Assembly (NCBI RefSeq): GCF_002934545.1
Contig: NZ_PTJA01000022.1
Coordinates: forward strand, 1 to 53,573
Source of the DNA: Lacrimispora xylanisolvens
GTDB taxonomy: Bacteria > Bacillota > Clostridia > Lachnospirales > Lachnospiraceae
Direction: 5' to 3'
DNA: 53,573 nucleotides
Of the stretch, positions 25,096 through 37,060 are shown piece by piece. How positions within the stretch are numbered: position 1 is the first letter of the stretch; each line of letters opens with the position of its first letter. The notes under the pieces were generated by a model. It searched no databases. It worked only from the letters and a program-made list of their open reading frames with translations, and was not told where the DNA came from. Made by a program: the position numbers and the translations under genes.

Positions 25096-26727
25096 TTATG
25101 CATTCATGAATAATGCGATATCATCATCCACTTCACCGATTCCTGCAATACCGAAGGTATCTACAAGCACATTTGCAACATTAGGAGATAAAAATCCTGG
25201 TAATGTGGGTCCTAAGTGAATGTTCTTTACGCCAAGGTGAAGGAGTGCAAGAAGTACGATAACTGCCTTCTGCTCATACCAGGCGATGTTGTAAGCGATA
25301 GGGAGCTCATTGATATCAGCCAGACCAAAGATTTCCTTTAACTTCATTGCAATGACTGCAAGAGAATAGGAATCGTTACACTGACCTGCATCAAGGACTC
25401 TGGGGATACCATTGATATCGCCTAAATTCAGCTTATTGTATTTATATTTTGCACAGCCTGCTGTCAGGATTACAGTATCCTTTGGAAGCTTCTCTGCAAA
25501 CTCGGTATAGTAGTTTCTTGATTTTGCTCTGCCGTCGCAGCCTGCCATTACAAAGAATTTCTTGATGGCGCCGGATTTAACAGCATCGACCACCTGATCA
25601 GCCAGTGCAAATACCTGATTATGTGCGAAACCGCCTACGATGGAACCAGTTTCGATTTCTTCCGGACTTGGAAGGGTCTTTGCAAGCTCAATGATAGCGG
25701 AGAAATCTTTCTTTCCGTTCTCATCTGCTTCAATATGTGTGCATCCTGGGAAGCCGGTAGCGCCTGTGGTGAAGATTTTAGCTGCTGCTTCAGGAGTTCT
25801 TGGAGGAACGATACAGTTGGTTGTAAAGAGAACCGGACCATGGAAGGATTCAAATTCTTCTAACTGTTTCCACCATGCATTTCCATAGTTACCTGCGAAA
25901 TGATCATATTTCTTAAATGCAGGATAGTAATGAGCCGGAAGCATCTCGCCGTGGGTATAAACGTCTACGCCTGTTCCGGCAGTCTGCTCTAAAAGCTGTT
26001 CCATATCTGCTAAGTCATGACCGGAAATTAAGATTGCCGGGTTCTTTCTTACACCGATGTTAACGGAAGTGATCTCCGGATTGCCGTAACGGGAAGTGTT
26101 GGCTTCATCAAGAAGAGCCATGGCTGTTACACCAACTTCACCGGTCTGTAAGGTTAAAGCAACCAGATCATCTGCAGAAAGGGTATTGTCAAGGGTTGCT
26201 GCCAGACCTTTGTACATAAATCCATAGACGTCAGTATTTTCTTTGCCAAGGTTAATTGCGTGCTCTACATAAGCAGCCATACCTTTAATACCATAGATAA
26301 TCAGCTCTCTTAAAGAACGTACATCCTCATTCTCTGTGGAAAGAACGCCTACTGTAGCTGCCTTATCAAGCATAGCATCTCTGGTTGTTACATGGAAGGT
26401 TGCTGCATCGCTGTTGCCTGTATAACCTTTTTCAGATGCCAGCTCATCTCTTAAGCCAAGTACCTTTAAGATCTGTGCTTCAATTGCTGCTGCATCAAAG
26501 TTTGCATTGGTAATGGTAATAAAAAGGCTCTTTACCACCTCATGATTAATCTGGGCGATATCAGCTGCGTTTGTTCCTGTCTTTACGACTACTTCAGAAA
26601 TTCCTTTTACTGCATAGATCAGCAGATCCTGCAGCTTGGCAACCTCTTCTGTCTTGCCGCATACACCTTTCACTGTACATCCTGTGTTCTTTGCTGTCTC
26701 CTGACACTGATAGCAAAACATGCTCAT
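25096..26727 (-). CDS. hcp: Hydroxylamine reductase / hybrid-cluster protein
   Basis: The 543-aa protein starts [17 protein letters not shown] with the N-terminal cysteine motif (Cys5, Cys8, Cys17, Cys23) for the cubane cluster. The hybrid Fe-S-O cluster ligands lie in [41 protein letters not shown] and [10 protein letters not shown]. Hcp reduces hydroxylamine or nitric oxide and acts in nitrosative stress defence. AGGAGG lies 8 nt before the first ATG. It is regulated by the neighbouring Crp/Fnr protein: a GTTGT-N4-ACAAC palindrome is in its upstream region. Confidence 0.96.
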   Translation of the reverse strand: MSMFCYQCQETAKNTGCTVKGVCGKTEEVAKLQDLLIYAVKGISEVVVKTGTNAADIAQINHEVVKSLFITITNANFDAAAIEAQILKVLGLRDELASEKGYTGNSDAATFHVTTRDAMLDKAATVGVLSTENEDVRSLRELIIYGIKGMAAYVEHAINLGKENTDVYGFMYKGLAATLDNTLSADDLVALTLQTGEVGVTAMALLDEANTSRYGNPEITSVNIGVRKNPAILISGHDLADMEQLLEQTAGTGVDVYTHGEMLPAHYYPAFKKYDHFAGNYGNAWWKQLEEFESFHGPVLFTTNCIVPPRTPEAAAKIFTTGATGFPGCTHIEADENGKKDFSAIIELAKTLPSPEEIETGSIVGGFAHNQVFALADQVVDAVKSGAIKKFFVMAGCDGRAKSRNYYTEFAEKLPKDTVILTAGCAKYKYNKLNLGDINGIPRVLDAGQCNDSYSLAVIAMKLKEIFGLADINELPIAYNIAWYEQKAVIVLLALLHLGVKNIHLGPTLPGFLSPNVANVLVDTFGIAGIGEVDDDIALFMNA

Positions 26728-26844
26728 ATTCCTTACCTCCTAAAGTAAATTTATACACACCCCATTTGGGAGTTTGTGCGCGTTTCATATTTTTGTTATT
26801 TCCCTGTTGCTCATTAAGAATATCATCGAACCTGATTTATGTCG

Positions 26845-26858
26845 GTTGTTATTACAAC
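26845..26858. promoter_or_regulatory. Operator palindrome upstream of hcp
   Basis: GTTGTTATTACAAC, 118 nt upstream of hcp, is nearly identical to GTTGTATTTACAAC at 27597. It is the presumed binding site of the adjacent Crp/Fnr regulator. Confidence 0.7.
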
Positions 26859-26873
26859 ACAACACAATCAATT

Positions 26874-27536
26874 TTAATTTTTTTGATTTTTTATTATTTT
26901 AAACGTGTTTCTGTCAAAATCAATCAGCCCTTCTGACCTCATCAGATTCAGCTCTCTTGTCAGAGCACTTCTGTTTACACAAAGGAATTCCGAGAGCTCC
27001 AATCTCCCCATATTCACAGTAAAATATCTGCTGTTATTCTTTTGCGCCTGTATGGAAAGAAAGCAGCTTATTTTTTCCCGAACCGATTTCTTTGTGGTCA
27101 CCTCCAGCTTTTCAATCAGCTGAACATTCTTATCCGCAAGAAGGGAAATTAAATTTCCCATAAGCTTATGATGGCAGGCACAGGATGTGGTACAGGAGTT
27201 CCAGATTTTTTCAAAGGGAAGAAACAAAATCTTTGCTTCCTTTCCGGCGACAAAGGTCACCGTTGCCGTCTGTGCATGGCTGCAGGTAAATATTTCCCCA
27301 AACAGTCCCCCCTCTTCCATCACTGCCAGCAGTGTTTTATTTCCCCATATATCTTCCTTTATCATTTTTACAGAACCGCCAAGAATAATGCCCAGACTTT
27401 TTACAGCATCCTCAGTGAGAATAATGATCTCACCGCTTTTGTAATTTTTTTTGTAACTCCCAAGACAGTCAAGCATAGGGAGCAGTTCCTGATTACTGAT
27501 TCCGGAAAACAACAGGACATGACTATAATCAATCAT
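26874..27536 (-). CDS. Crp/Fnr family regulator of hcp (HcpR-like)
   Basis: The ATG at 27536 (MIDYSHVLLFSGIS) has GGAG 6 nt upstream; the in-frame TTG at 27548 overlaps that site. The 220-aa protein has a cyclic-nucleotide-type sensor domain (GEIIILTEDAVKSLGIILGG, GGLFGEIF) and a C-terminal winged helix (MGRLELSEFLCVNRSALTRE). Cys residues cluster at NSCTTSCACHH but do not match the Fnr cluster spacing. HcpR-type regulators sense nitrosative stress, often through haem, and activate hcp. Both its own and the hcp upstream regions carry the same 14-bp palindrome. Confidence 0.88.
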   Translation of the reverse strand: MIDYSHVLLFSGISNQELLPMLDCLGSYKKNYKSGEIIILTEDAVKSLGIILGGSVKMIKEDIWGNKTLLAVMEEGGLFGEIFTCSHAQTATVTFVAGKEAKILFLPFEKIWNSCTTSCACHHKLMGNLISLLADKNVQLIEKLEVTTKKSVREKISCFLSIQAQKNNSRYFTVNMGRLELSEFLCVNRSALTRELNLMRSEGLIDFDRNTFKIIKNQKN

Positions 27537-27596
27537 CTCGGACTCCAATTCTAATTTATTTCAATCAAATCATATCATAGGGATTATTACAAATAC

Positions 27597-27610
27597 GTTG
27601 TATTTACAAC
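27597..27610. promoter_or_regulatory. Operator palindrome upstream of the Crp/Fnr gene
   Basis: GTTGTATTTACAAC, 61 nt before the regulator's ATG. With the hcp copy it gives GTTGTNWTTACAAC, implying autoregulation plus control of hcp. Confidence 0.7.
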
Positions 27611-27718
27611 TTATACTGGATTTAATCGCAGATCAGGTACATACAGCCTGGCTGACAATCAATGAATTGTATTCATATAATAAAGAGTAATACAGACAAA
27701 CTATAAGGAGGTATGGAC

Positions 27719-29077
27719 ATGTATATTGAAAAATGTCCCAGACTGACTGGACGAGTGGTTTTGCCGGAGGATCCTCAGTATGCATCTGCGCGTCAGGTTT
27801 TTAACACCTTTTTTAATAAATATCCGCTTATCATCGTTTTTGCACAGAATGCCAAAGATGTAAGCAATGCTATCAGGTGGGCACGCTGCCGGGATATTCC
27901 CATAAGGCTGCGCTCCGGCCGTCATAATTACGAAGGATTATCAGTTTTAAATGGAGGACTGGTCATTGATGTCAGCGAAATGAAGCAGGCAGAAATAAAT
28001 ATGAAATGCGGTACTGCCACAGTCCAGACCGGTCTTCGTGATTATGAGCTGGCCATCCTGCTTGGTGAACGTGGCCTTGTGGTCCCGCCAGGTCTCTGTC
28101 CCACTACAGGAATTGCGGGATTTACACAGGGCGGCGGTCAAAGCAGTCTGTCTCGCCCATGGGGTCTTATTATTGACAACCTGTTAGAGGCTGAAATCAT
28201 AAATGCTGACGGCTGCCTGATTCATGCCAGTGCCAAGGAAAATCCGGATCTGTTCTGGGCTCTGCGGGGAGGCGGAGGCGGGAATTTTGGAGCCTGTACC
28301 TCGTTTCGTTTCCGCACCCACAGGATTGATACCGTTGCATATGCACAAATCTCCTGGCCGCTTTCCGACTTAAGACCGGTCCTTAAGATCTGGCAGAAAT
28401 ATACACTCCCCTGTTCAGACAACAGACTCACTCCGCTGCTTACCATGGCATCGGGAGAGAATACCCTTCTCATGATGCAGGGAGTTTTTCTCGGTACCTC
28501 AACAGAACTTCGATCTCTTTTAAGTCCTCTGCTTGAAACTGGTTCCCCTCAGAGCGTGTACATTGAAGAGATCCCCTGGGTGGAGGCAGCTGCAAAAATA
28601 GCCGCCACTCAGCCAGATTCCCCAGAGCCATTCAAAAGCGTGGGACCCTTTTTATATGAATTGCTGCCTGATGAAGCAATCAATATTATTGAACGCTATA
28701 TTAACCGTCCTCCCACCTATTCTGCCTCTGTATTTTTCCATGGTCTGGGAGGGGCAGTTGCAGAAGTTCCCAATGACGCCACGGCATATTTTTACCGTAA
28801 GGCACTTTCAAACATCTCTTTTTTCTCCACCTGGAAAACACCAGAGGGAGCAGATCCAGGGATCCGGTGGGTAAGGGAATTTAGAAAGGATATGGAACCA
28901 TTTACAAAAGGTGTATATGTTAATACTCCCGACCTTTCCATAAAAAACTGGTCTAAAGCCTATTACGGAAGAAATTTTGAAAGGCTGACTGAAGTGAAGG
29001 CGAAATACGATCCTGAAAACATTTTTCACTATCCGCAAAGCATTCCTCCCGCCTTCTGCCTGCCCAGGAGACAATAA
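27719..29077 (+). CDS. Berberine-bridge-type FAD-linked oxidase
   Basis: The ATG at 27719 is 7 nt after AAGGAGG; the ATG at 27713 is too close to that site. The 452-aa protein has the PCMH FAD-binding domain (PIRLRSGRHNYEG with His69; PPGLCPTTGIAGFTQGGG with Cys127) and the C-terminal BBE segment (YDPENIFHYPQSIPP). His69 and Cys127 match the two residues that hold FAD bicovalently in GOOX/berberine bridge enzymes. Known relatives oxidise oligosaccharides, sugars or secondary metabolites with O2 or another acceptor; the substrate here is open. It is a single gene convergent with oleate hydratase. Confidence 0.88.
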   Translation: MYIEKCPRLTGRVVLPEDPQYASARQVFNTFFNKYPLIIVFAQNAKDVSNAIRWARCRDIPIRLRSGRHNYEGLSVLNGGLVIDVSEMKQAEINMKCGTATVQTGLRDYELAILLGERGLVVPPGLCPTTGIAGFTQGGGQSSLSRPWGLIIDNLLEAEIINADGCLIHASAKENPDLFWALRGGGGGNFGACTSFRFRTHRIDTVAYAQISWPLSDLRPVLKIWQKYTLPCSDNRLTPLLTMASGENTLLMMQGVFLGTSTELRSLLSPLLETGSPQSVYIEEIPWVEAAAKIAATQPDSPEPFKSVGPFLYELLPDEAINIIERYINRPPTYSASVFFHGLGGAVAEVPNDATAYFYRKALSNISFFSTWKTPEGADPGIRWVREFRKDMEPFTKGVYVNTPDLSIKNWSKAYYGRNFERLTEVKAKYDPENIFHYPQSIPPAFCLPRRQ

Positions 29078-29103
29078 CCTGATAAACAGTCTGCTGATAG
29101 AAC

Positions 29104-29148
29104 GAAAAAACCGCATGGCTTCTGTAATACAATACAAAAGCCATGCGG
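29104..29148 (-). terminator. Intrinsic terminator of oleate hydratase
   Basis: Stem CCGCATGGCTT / AAGCCATGCGG followed on the complement by TTTTTTCG. It may also stop readthrough from the FAD oxidase. Confidence 0.88.
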
Positions 29149-29170
29149 CTGACTGATTATTCTGTTATAG

Positions 29171-30865
29171 TTAAAGCAGCTTACTAAGTTCGGTATTCAT
29201 GATCAGCTGTCCAAGAGGAATATTCTTCAGAGGAAGCTTATCTACCCCCAGACATGTCTTGGCTGCATTGATCAGAACCCGGATATCATATTGGGATGGG
29301 TAGACCGGATCCACTTCTTTTCCAAGATCCATCAGACCATATACCGCCATCATTGCGCTTCTGACTGAGTATTCCACAGTAAATACACAATCGCCGGGTA
29401 CTTCTGCAAACTGCCCCAGGAATCCAAAGTTTTTGCTTCCCTGTGGAATTACCGCCGGTCTGTCACCGGCAACCCGGGGCATAAACTGGGCGGTTATATA
29501 AGGCATCATGCTTGGTATCACATTGACTGTATGTGACAGTATCTCCGGTATTTTCTCTTCTAGTCCCATATGATACAGCAGCTCTTCCAACATCTCACGG
29601 CCGGTACATTCTGAAAATGTCTTCTTTACATAATCTCCGGGAACGTCCATATTCAGTGCATAAGCCCAGAGAACCTTGACATCATCGGGCTGATTGATGA
29701 AATGGGGATGTTTTGGCACAACCCAGCTCATAAACCAGCTGGAATCTTTAATTGTAACCAGACCTCCCATTCCTGGTTTATCGCCAGTCAGCTGATAGAG
29801 ATAAGGGAATACCGTATCATCGTCTTTTAATGTTACGGTAAAGGACATCCATTTGGATTTATCAATATCTTCACAGAATTTTTCCGGGTGTCCGAAATCC
29901 GGTGATTTTGCAGCAATCTTTTTCCATACGCTAAAACACCCTTTTTCCTCAGAACGATTGAGCACAGCCGGGTGGTTTAAATCGCCTCTGGTGGTATTTT
30001 CAGTCATGGAACCATTTGTAAACAGTACTAAATCATCTTCTGCCACTTCAATCACATCTTCTTTTCCAGCTCGGATCAGATGAATCGCAGTGGCTGTTTT
30101 TTCATTTCCTGAAATATTAAAATCAATGTCAGTCACCTTGCAGCCATATTCAAAGGAAACATTCTGTTCCTTCAGCCAGGTAATTAACGGAAGAATCAGA
30201 GAATCATACTGATTATATTCTGTGTGAAGTATCCCATCCAGCCGGTTCATACCTCCAATCAGGTGCATAAACCGCTCCATATAGCGTTTCACTTCTACTA
30301 CGCTGTGCCATTTTTCAAATGCAAACATGGTTGCCCAGTAATACCAGAATTTTGTTTCAAAGAAGCTTTCGCTGAAAAACTCTTCTATGGTTGTGGCTCC
30401 AAGTGCATCTTCCGTCAGCATATGGAGTTTTGCCAGCTCCATGGCATTGGGTGTGGATAAGCCCAAATCAGAGAAATCCGCTTTTTGACCCTGATTTTCC
30501 ACTAATCTGCAATGAGATAGAATGGGCTCCTCTTTATTTAACTGAACAAATTCATCTAAAACGCTGATTGATTTATCCTTTAAAGAAGGAATAAAGCTGA
30601 ACAGTTCCATGAAGCACTCAAAATGTTCTTCAATTTCCCTTCCGCCTCGTGCCGTATATCCTGTTTCGGCAGTACCGGCCCCGTCCATAGAGCCTCCCGA
30701 AACCTCCAGCTGTTCCAGTATATGAATGTTTTTTCCTGGCATATGAGCATCCCTTAAAAGGAATGCGGCTGCGGACAGTGAACCAATTCCGCCTCCCAAT
30801 AAATAGGCGTTTCTTTTTTCAATATTGTGGGGTGCTTTTGGGTTGATTCTTTGATAGTTGTTCAT
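29171..30865 (-). CDS. ohyA: Oleate hydratase
   Basis: The 564-aa protein has the FAD-binding YLLGGGIGSLSAAAFLLRD and the family signature RGGREIEEHFECFMELF with the catalytic Glu in the REIE/HFEC region. Typical MCRA (myosin-cross-reactive antigen) segments NRLDGILHTEYNQYDS and FLGQFAEVPGDCVFTVEYSV are also present; length matches the family. It adds water to cis-9 unsaturated fatty acids, giving 10-hydroxy acids. In gut bacteria this detoxifies free fatty acids. A TetR gene lies 150 nt upstream on the same strand, with an 11-bp-arm inverted repeat between. Confidence 0.95.
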   Translation of the reverse strand: MNNYQRINPKAPHNIEKRNAYLLGGGIGSLSAAAFLLRDAHMPGKNIHILEQLEVSGGSMDGAGTAETGYTARGGREIEEHFECFMELFSFIPSLKDKSISVLDEFVQLNKEEPILSHCRLVENQGQKADFSDLGLSTPNAMELAKLHMLTEDALGATTIEEFFSESFFETKFWYYWATMFAFEKWHSVVEVKRYMERFMHLIGGMNRLDGILHTEYNQYDSLILPLITWLKEQNVSFEYGCKVTDIDFNISGNEKTATAIHLIRAGKEDVIEVAEDDLVLFTNGSMTENTTRGDLNHPAVLNRSEEKGCFSVWKKIAAKSPDFGHPEKFCEDIDKSKWMSFTVTLKDDDTVFPYLYQLTGDKPGMGGLVTIKDSSWFMSWVVPKHPHFINQPDDVKVLWAYALNMDVPGDYVKKTFSECTGREMLEELLYHMGLEEKIPEILSHTVNVIPSMMPYITAQFMPRVAGDRPAVIPQGSKNFGFLGQFAEVPGDCVFTVEYSVRSAMMAVYGLMDLGKEVDPVYPSQYDIRVLINAAKTCLGVDKLPLKNIPLGQLIMNTELSKLL

Positions 30866-30976
30866 AATAAAATCCCCTTTCCTAATAAATCAGTGATGCT
30901 CGTTTGATTATCATTTACAAGGTGATTTTACTTATTTCAGCCTTCTCTTTCAATGAACAGAATTTTTATCTGTATC

Positions 30977-31010
30977 ATTTTTTCACAGTTTATCAAAAGT
31001 GTGAAAAAAT
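30977..31010. repeat. Perfect 11-bp inverted repeat upstream of oleate hydratase
   Basis: ATTTTTTCACA (30977-30987), 12 nt, TGTGAAAAAAT (31000-31010). It lies between the TetR stop and ohyA. The stem is AT-rich and lacks a clear T-run after it, so an operator is as likely as a terminator. Confidence 0.6.
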
Positions 31011-31015
31011 CATCG

Positions 31016-31582
31016 TCAGGCTGTTATTTTCTTTATCATATAAAGAATCGTTCCGTCAAGCATTCTGGCAATCCTGTCTGCAACATCTTCTTTTGATTCT
31101 TTCATACCATTATTGATCCATTTTAAAAATTCACCAGTGATTGCATAGGAATAAAATTCCGATACTTCCTTTTTGATGTTCTCTTCCACAACTGTGGTTA
31201 AGTCTTTGGAAATATCCTCAATAACCCCGGTCAGTGCTCTCGTAAAAGTTTTGTACAGAAACAGTTCCAGGTGCTCACGTCCCATAGATCTGCAGGTATT
31301 GGTGCAGATTACACGGTTTTCCTGAGTATAATTGAGTACAATCATAAGCCCTTCCTTCCAGTTGGACAGACGGCAGTGTTCATCCAGTTCATCAATTACT
31401 TCATTCTCAAATATCCAGTCTAGCAGCTCATAAACATCATGAAAATGATTGTAAAAGGTATGTCTTGTCACACCGCAGGCATCGGTTACCATTTTCACCG
31501 ATATTTTATTCAATGAGTGATGCATCATCAGAGATTTTAATGACTGTGCCAGGGCATTCTTGGTAATAAGGGAAGACGACAT
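31016..31582 (-). CDS. TetR/AcrR family regulator
   Basis: The ATG at 31582 (MSSSLITKNALAQSLKSLM) is 9 nt after AAAAGG; the longer frame to 31645 lacks a site and runs into sdpI. The 188-aa protein has the TetR HTH (ISVKMVTDACGVTRHTFYNH) and a DhaS-like C-terminal domain. It follows sdpI by 22 nt, so is part of the sdpR-sdpI transcript, and precedes oleate hydratase. Control of ohyA in response to fatty acids is inferred from position only. Confidence 0.85.
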   Translation of the reverse strand: MSSSLITKNALAQSLKSLMMHHSLNKISVKMVTDACGVTRHTFYNHFHDVYELLDWIFENEVIDELDEHCRLSNWKEGLMIVLNYTQENRVICTNTCRSMGREHLELFLYKTFTRALTGVIEDISKDLTTVVEENIKKEVSEFYSYAITGEFLKWINNGMKESKEDVADRIARMLDGTILYMIKKITA

Positions 31583-31604
31583 AATTTTCATCCTTTTCTG
31601 CAGC

Positions 31605-32264
31605 TTATAATTTACCTGTATCCTGCTCTTTTTTATATAGGGCAAAGGAATAAATAGTAGGTATCACAACGATTAGAACCACTATGAAAATAAGGACAGA
31701 GACTCCATGGAAAGCAGCAGTCAGATGCAGGTAACCGCTTACCAGGAGGAGGAGACCTCCGGCCACCATCATATGACCGGCCAGCCGGTTTGTTTTATTC
31801 CAGTTATCCGGATTATCTAACGTCCAGGGAAGTCTCACTCCCATTACGTAATTTCTTCTGCTCTTCGGTAAGTAGTTACCAGTTATAATAAGCACAATGC
31901 CTGTTAAATAAAAGGAGAATGACATGATTGGAAATTTAACACCAAGTGACATAAGAAGCGTAGCGGGTATCATGACCAGGGAAATAAGAGGTACCATCCA
32001 GATTCCAATTACGCGGAGTGCCCTGGACTGCCCCCTCCATCTGGGATCATAGAGCAGACGAATGCTTGCCAGGAAGTTGAGCAGCAGAAATACAAATGGC
32101 ATTCCAAATGCAGCCATGGCTTTGGGAAGATATCCGTTAATTTCACCTGCGCTGTTCCAGTGTACCGGGATTTGCTCCGGCAGCCTTTTATAAAGTATTA
32201 CAGAGAGAATCTCCGGAAGCATACACAAAACAGAGGTTATAATAATTGTTTTTTTATTCTTCAT
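31605..32264 (-). CDS. SdpI/YhfL family membrane protein
   Basis: The 219-aa protein has about six helices and the SdpI features: N-terminal RLPEQIPVHWNSAGEINGY (DUF1648) and GVRLPWTLDNPDNWNKTNRL between helices. SdpI gives immunity to the SdpC toxin in Bacillus subtilis and acts as a sensor that recruits the repressor SdpR. It overlaps the sdpR-like gene by 11 nt. No sdpABC toxin genes are present, so it may protect against foreign toxins or sense envelope state. Confidence 0.9.
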   Translation of the reverse strand: MKNKKTIIITSVLCMLPEILSVILYKRLPEQIPVHWNSAGEINGYLPKAMAAFGMPFVFLLLNFLASIRLLYDPRWRGQSRALRVIGIWMVPLISLVMIPATLLMSLGVKFPIMSFSFYLTGIVLIITGNYLPKSRRNYVMGVRLPWTLDNPDNWNKTNRLAGHMMVAGGLLLLVSGYLHLTAAFHGVSVLIFIVVLIVVIPTIYSFALYKKEQDTGKL

Positions 32265-32535
32265 CAGTCTTGTCCTTTCCCTTAAATTGAGACAGCCAAA
32301 GCATCAGCTCCTCAAATACCGATGTATTCAGTTCATAATAAACAAAATTCTTGTGCTTAGATTCAAATACCAGATCCGCCTTTTTCAACTGAGTGAGGTG
32401 GTATGAAATCGTAGCATTTGTCATATCAAATTTTTCTGCAATCTGTCCCGCAGATAAACGGCCGTTTCTCAGCATCATTAGAATCTCCCGTCTGGCGGGA
32501 TCTGAGAGAGCCTTAAACGTATCTGGAAAGCCCAA
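32254..32535 (-). CDS. SdpR-like ArsR family autorepressor
   Basis: The start is TTG at 32535 with GGAGG 6 nt upstream; no ATG serves the frame. The 93-aa protein has an ArsR winged helix (FKALSDPARREILMMLRNG, TNATISYHLTQLKKADLVF) and lacks metal-binding cysteines. It overlaps sdpI as in the B. subtilis sdpRI operon. A perfect palindrome sits directly upstream as its likely operator. Confidence 0.9.
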   Translation of the reverse strand: MGFPDTFKALSDPARREILMMLRNGRLSAGQIAEKFDMTNATISYHLTQLKKADLVFESKHKNFVYYELNTSVFEELMLWLSQFKGKDKTDEE

Positions 32536-32549
32536 TATGATCCTCCAAT

Positions 32550-32573
32550 CTATTTAGATATTATTCTAAATAG
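32550..32573. promoter_or_regulatory. Operator palindrome of the sdpR-sdpI operon
   Basis: CTATTTAGA, 6 nt, TCTAAATAG: a perfect palindrome 14 nt upstream of the TTG start, suited to autorepression by the SdpR-like protein. Confidence 0.75.
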
Positions 32574-32615
32574 ATAGTACTCCCGGTTTGAATTTCTGTC
32601 AATAGTATATTACAA

Positions 32616-32659
32616 AACAGGGACATACCGGAAGATAACACCCCCGGCATGTCCCTGTT
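32616..32659 (-). terminator. Intrinsic terminator of the bgl operon
   Basis: Stem AACAGGGACATGCCGG / CCGGTATGTCCCTGTT (complement, one mismatch) ends in TTTGTAAT just after bglA. Confidence 0.8.
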
Positions 32660-32660
32660 A

Positions 32661-35978
<3,318 letters not shown>

Positions 35979-36023
35979 TTATTTGAAATATGAAAGTTTA
36001 GCCAACCTAATGTAACCATCTTG

Positions 36024-36866
36024 TCATAAAACAGTCTTATAAACAACTCGTTCAATGTGAAGCGTTAAATACAGTTTTTCATCATTGGATACCTGGTAGT
36101 TATATTTCTTTCTGAGAAACTCACAAATCTTTTCCGCACACTCATAGGCATTCACATATTTTTTCTTAATGATTAACAGCAGATCATCCTGCTCATCATC
36201 AAGATAGGTTTTCCCCTCCAGAAGTCTCTGGGCAAAAAACTTCAGGTGCGTGATAAAACGGTAATAATATAAGGAGTCTTCTTTAAAAAACAGGTGAAAA
36301 TTATAGGAAACAATATTGGTGATCTCTGAGATCAGTTCCGCAACCTGATGAATCTCTTCGGAACCTTTTTTTGTAACAGCTTCCACAAAATGAATGGCGA
36401 TAAATCCCGCTTCATCTTCCGGCAGGCGGATTGAAAAACGTTTTTCAATCATATCCAGTGCTTTTAAACCAATTTCAAACTCTTTCTTATAAAACTTCTT
36501 AATATCCCATAAAATGGCGTTTTTTATTGTGATTCCTTCCTGGAACCGTTTCACAGCAGAATAAATGTGATCGATTAACGATAGATGAATGGTATCATTT
36601 AAGTCTGCCTCTAATACCTTGGAAGCATATTCAATCAGCTCTTCTCCCAGCTCCACATAGCCGATGGGAATGTTGGCGACCAGCTCCTGAAACCGGTTGT
36701 TTATTAGGGGATCAGACAAAACAAAGATCTTATCGATTTTGCTTTCATCAAGCTCATCTCCATTCTTCTTTTTAAATGCCAGACCGCAGCCCATAACAAC
36801 CTTCTCCACCCCATTTTCATCTCTGATAACGACTGCGTTGTTATTAAAAATTTTGTAAATGATCAT
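36024..36866 (-). CDS. licT: BglG/LicT family transcriptional antiterminator
   Basis: The ATG at 36866 (MIIYKIFNNNAVVIRDENG) is chosen; an in-frame GTG lies three codons earlier. The 280-aa protein has the co-antiterminator RNA-binding domain (residues 1-55) and two PRD domains with conserved His (SLIDHIYSAVKR; FIAIHFVEAV; LTLHIERV). The unphosphorylated form binds the RAT RNA and opens the terminator. Its own leader carries both, so it autoregulates the licT-bglP-bglA operon according to beta-glucoside supply. Confidence 0.93.
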   Translation of the reverse strand: MIIYKIFNNNAVVIRDENGVEKVVMGCGLAFKKKNGDELDESKIDKIFVLSDPLINNRFQELVANIPIGYVELGEELIEYASKVLEADLNDTIHLSLIDHIYSAVKRFQEGITIKNAILWDIKKFYKKEFEIGLKALDMIEKRFSIRLPEDEAGFIAIHFVEAVTKKGSEEIHQVAELISEITNIVSYNFHLFFKEDSLYYYRFITHLKFFAQRLLEGKTYLDDEQDDLLLIIKKKYVNAYECAEKICEFLRKKYNYQVSNDEKLYLTLHIERVVYKTVL

Positions 36867-36919
36867 GCTTCTCACCCCTGTCCAATGTAATAATAATCCT
36901 CAAGTTCCTGTTTTTGGCG

Positions 36920-36981
36920 AAAAAAAACCTGTTTATCATGTATTATGGGCAAAAAATGCCACAATAACATAATAAACAGGT
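36920..36981 (-). terminator. Leader terminator of the licT-bglP-bglA operon
   Basis: Long imperfect hairpin beginning ACCTGTTTAT and closing ATAAACAGGT on the complement, followed by TTTTTTT. It sits between the promoter and licT, so it acts as a conditional terminator. Confidence 0.85.
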
Positions 36982-37007
36982 ATAGCTTGCAAATGCAATC
37001 ACCATCC
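36978..37007 (-). promoter_or_regulatory. Ribonucleic antiterminator (RAT) of the bgl operon
   Basis: On the complement the 30 nt start GGATGGTGATTGCATTTGCA and end AGCTATACCT. About 23 of 30 positions agree with the E. coli bgl RAT as I remember it. Its 3' end shares ACCT with the 5' base of the terminator stem, the layout needed for mutually exclusive folding. Confidence 0.82.
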
Positions 37008-37017
37008 ATTTGTCCAT

Positions 37018-37046
37018 AGTATAATACAAAAGAATGAATTTAGCAA
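37018..37046 (-). promoter_or_regulatory. Promoter of the licT-bglP-bglA operon
   Basis: On the complement: TTGCTA (37046-37041), 17 nt, TATACT (37023-37018), placing the start just before the RAT. Confidence 0.75.
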
Positions 37047-37060
37047 GATAAATAATTTTC

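Noticed and set aside
30977-31010. Inverted repeat as a definite terminator of the TetR gene
   Set aside because: The stem is AT-rich and not followed by a clear T-run on the coding strand, so it is reported only as a repeat or possible operator.
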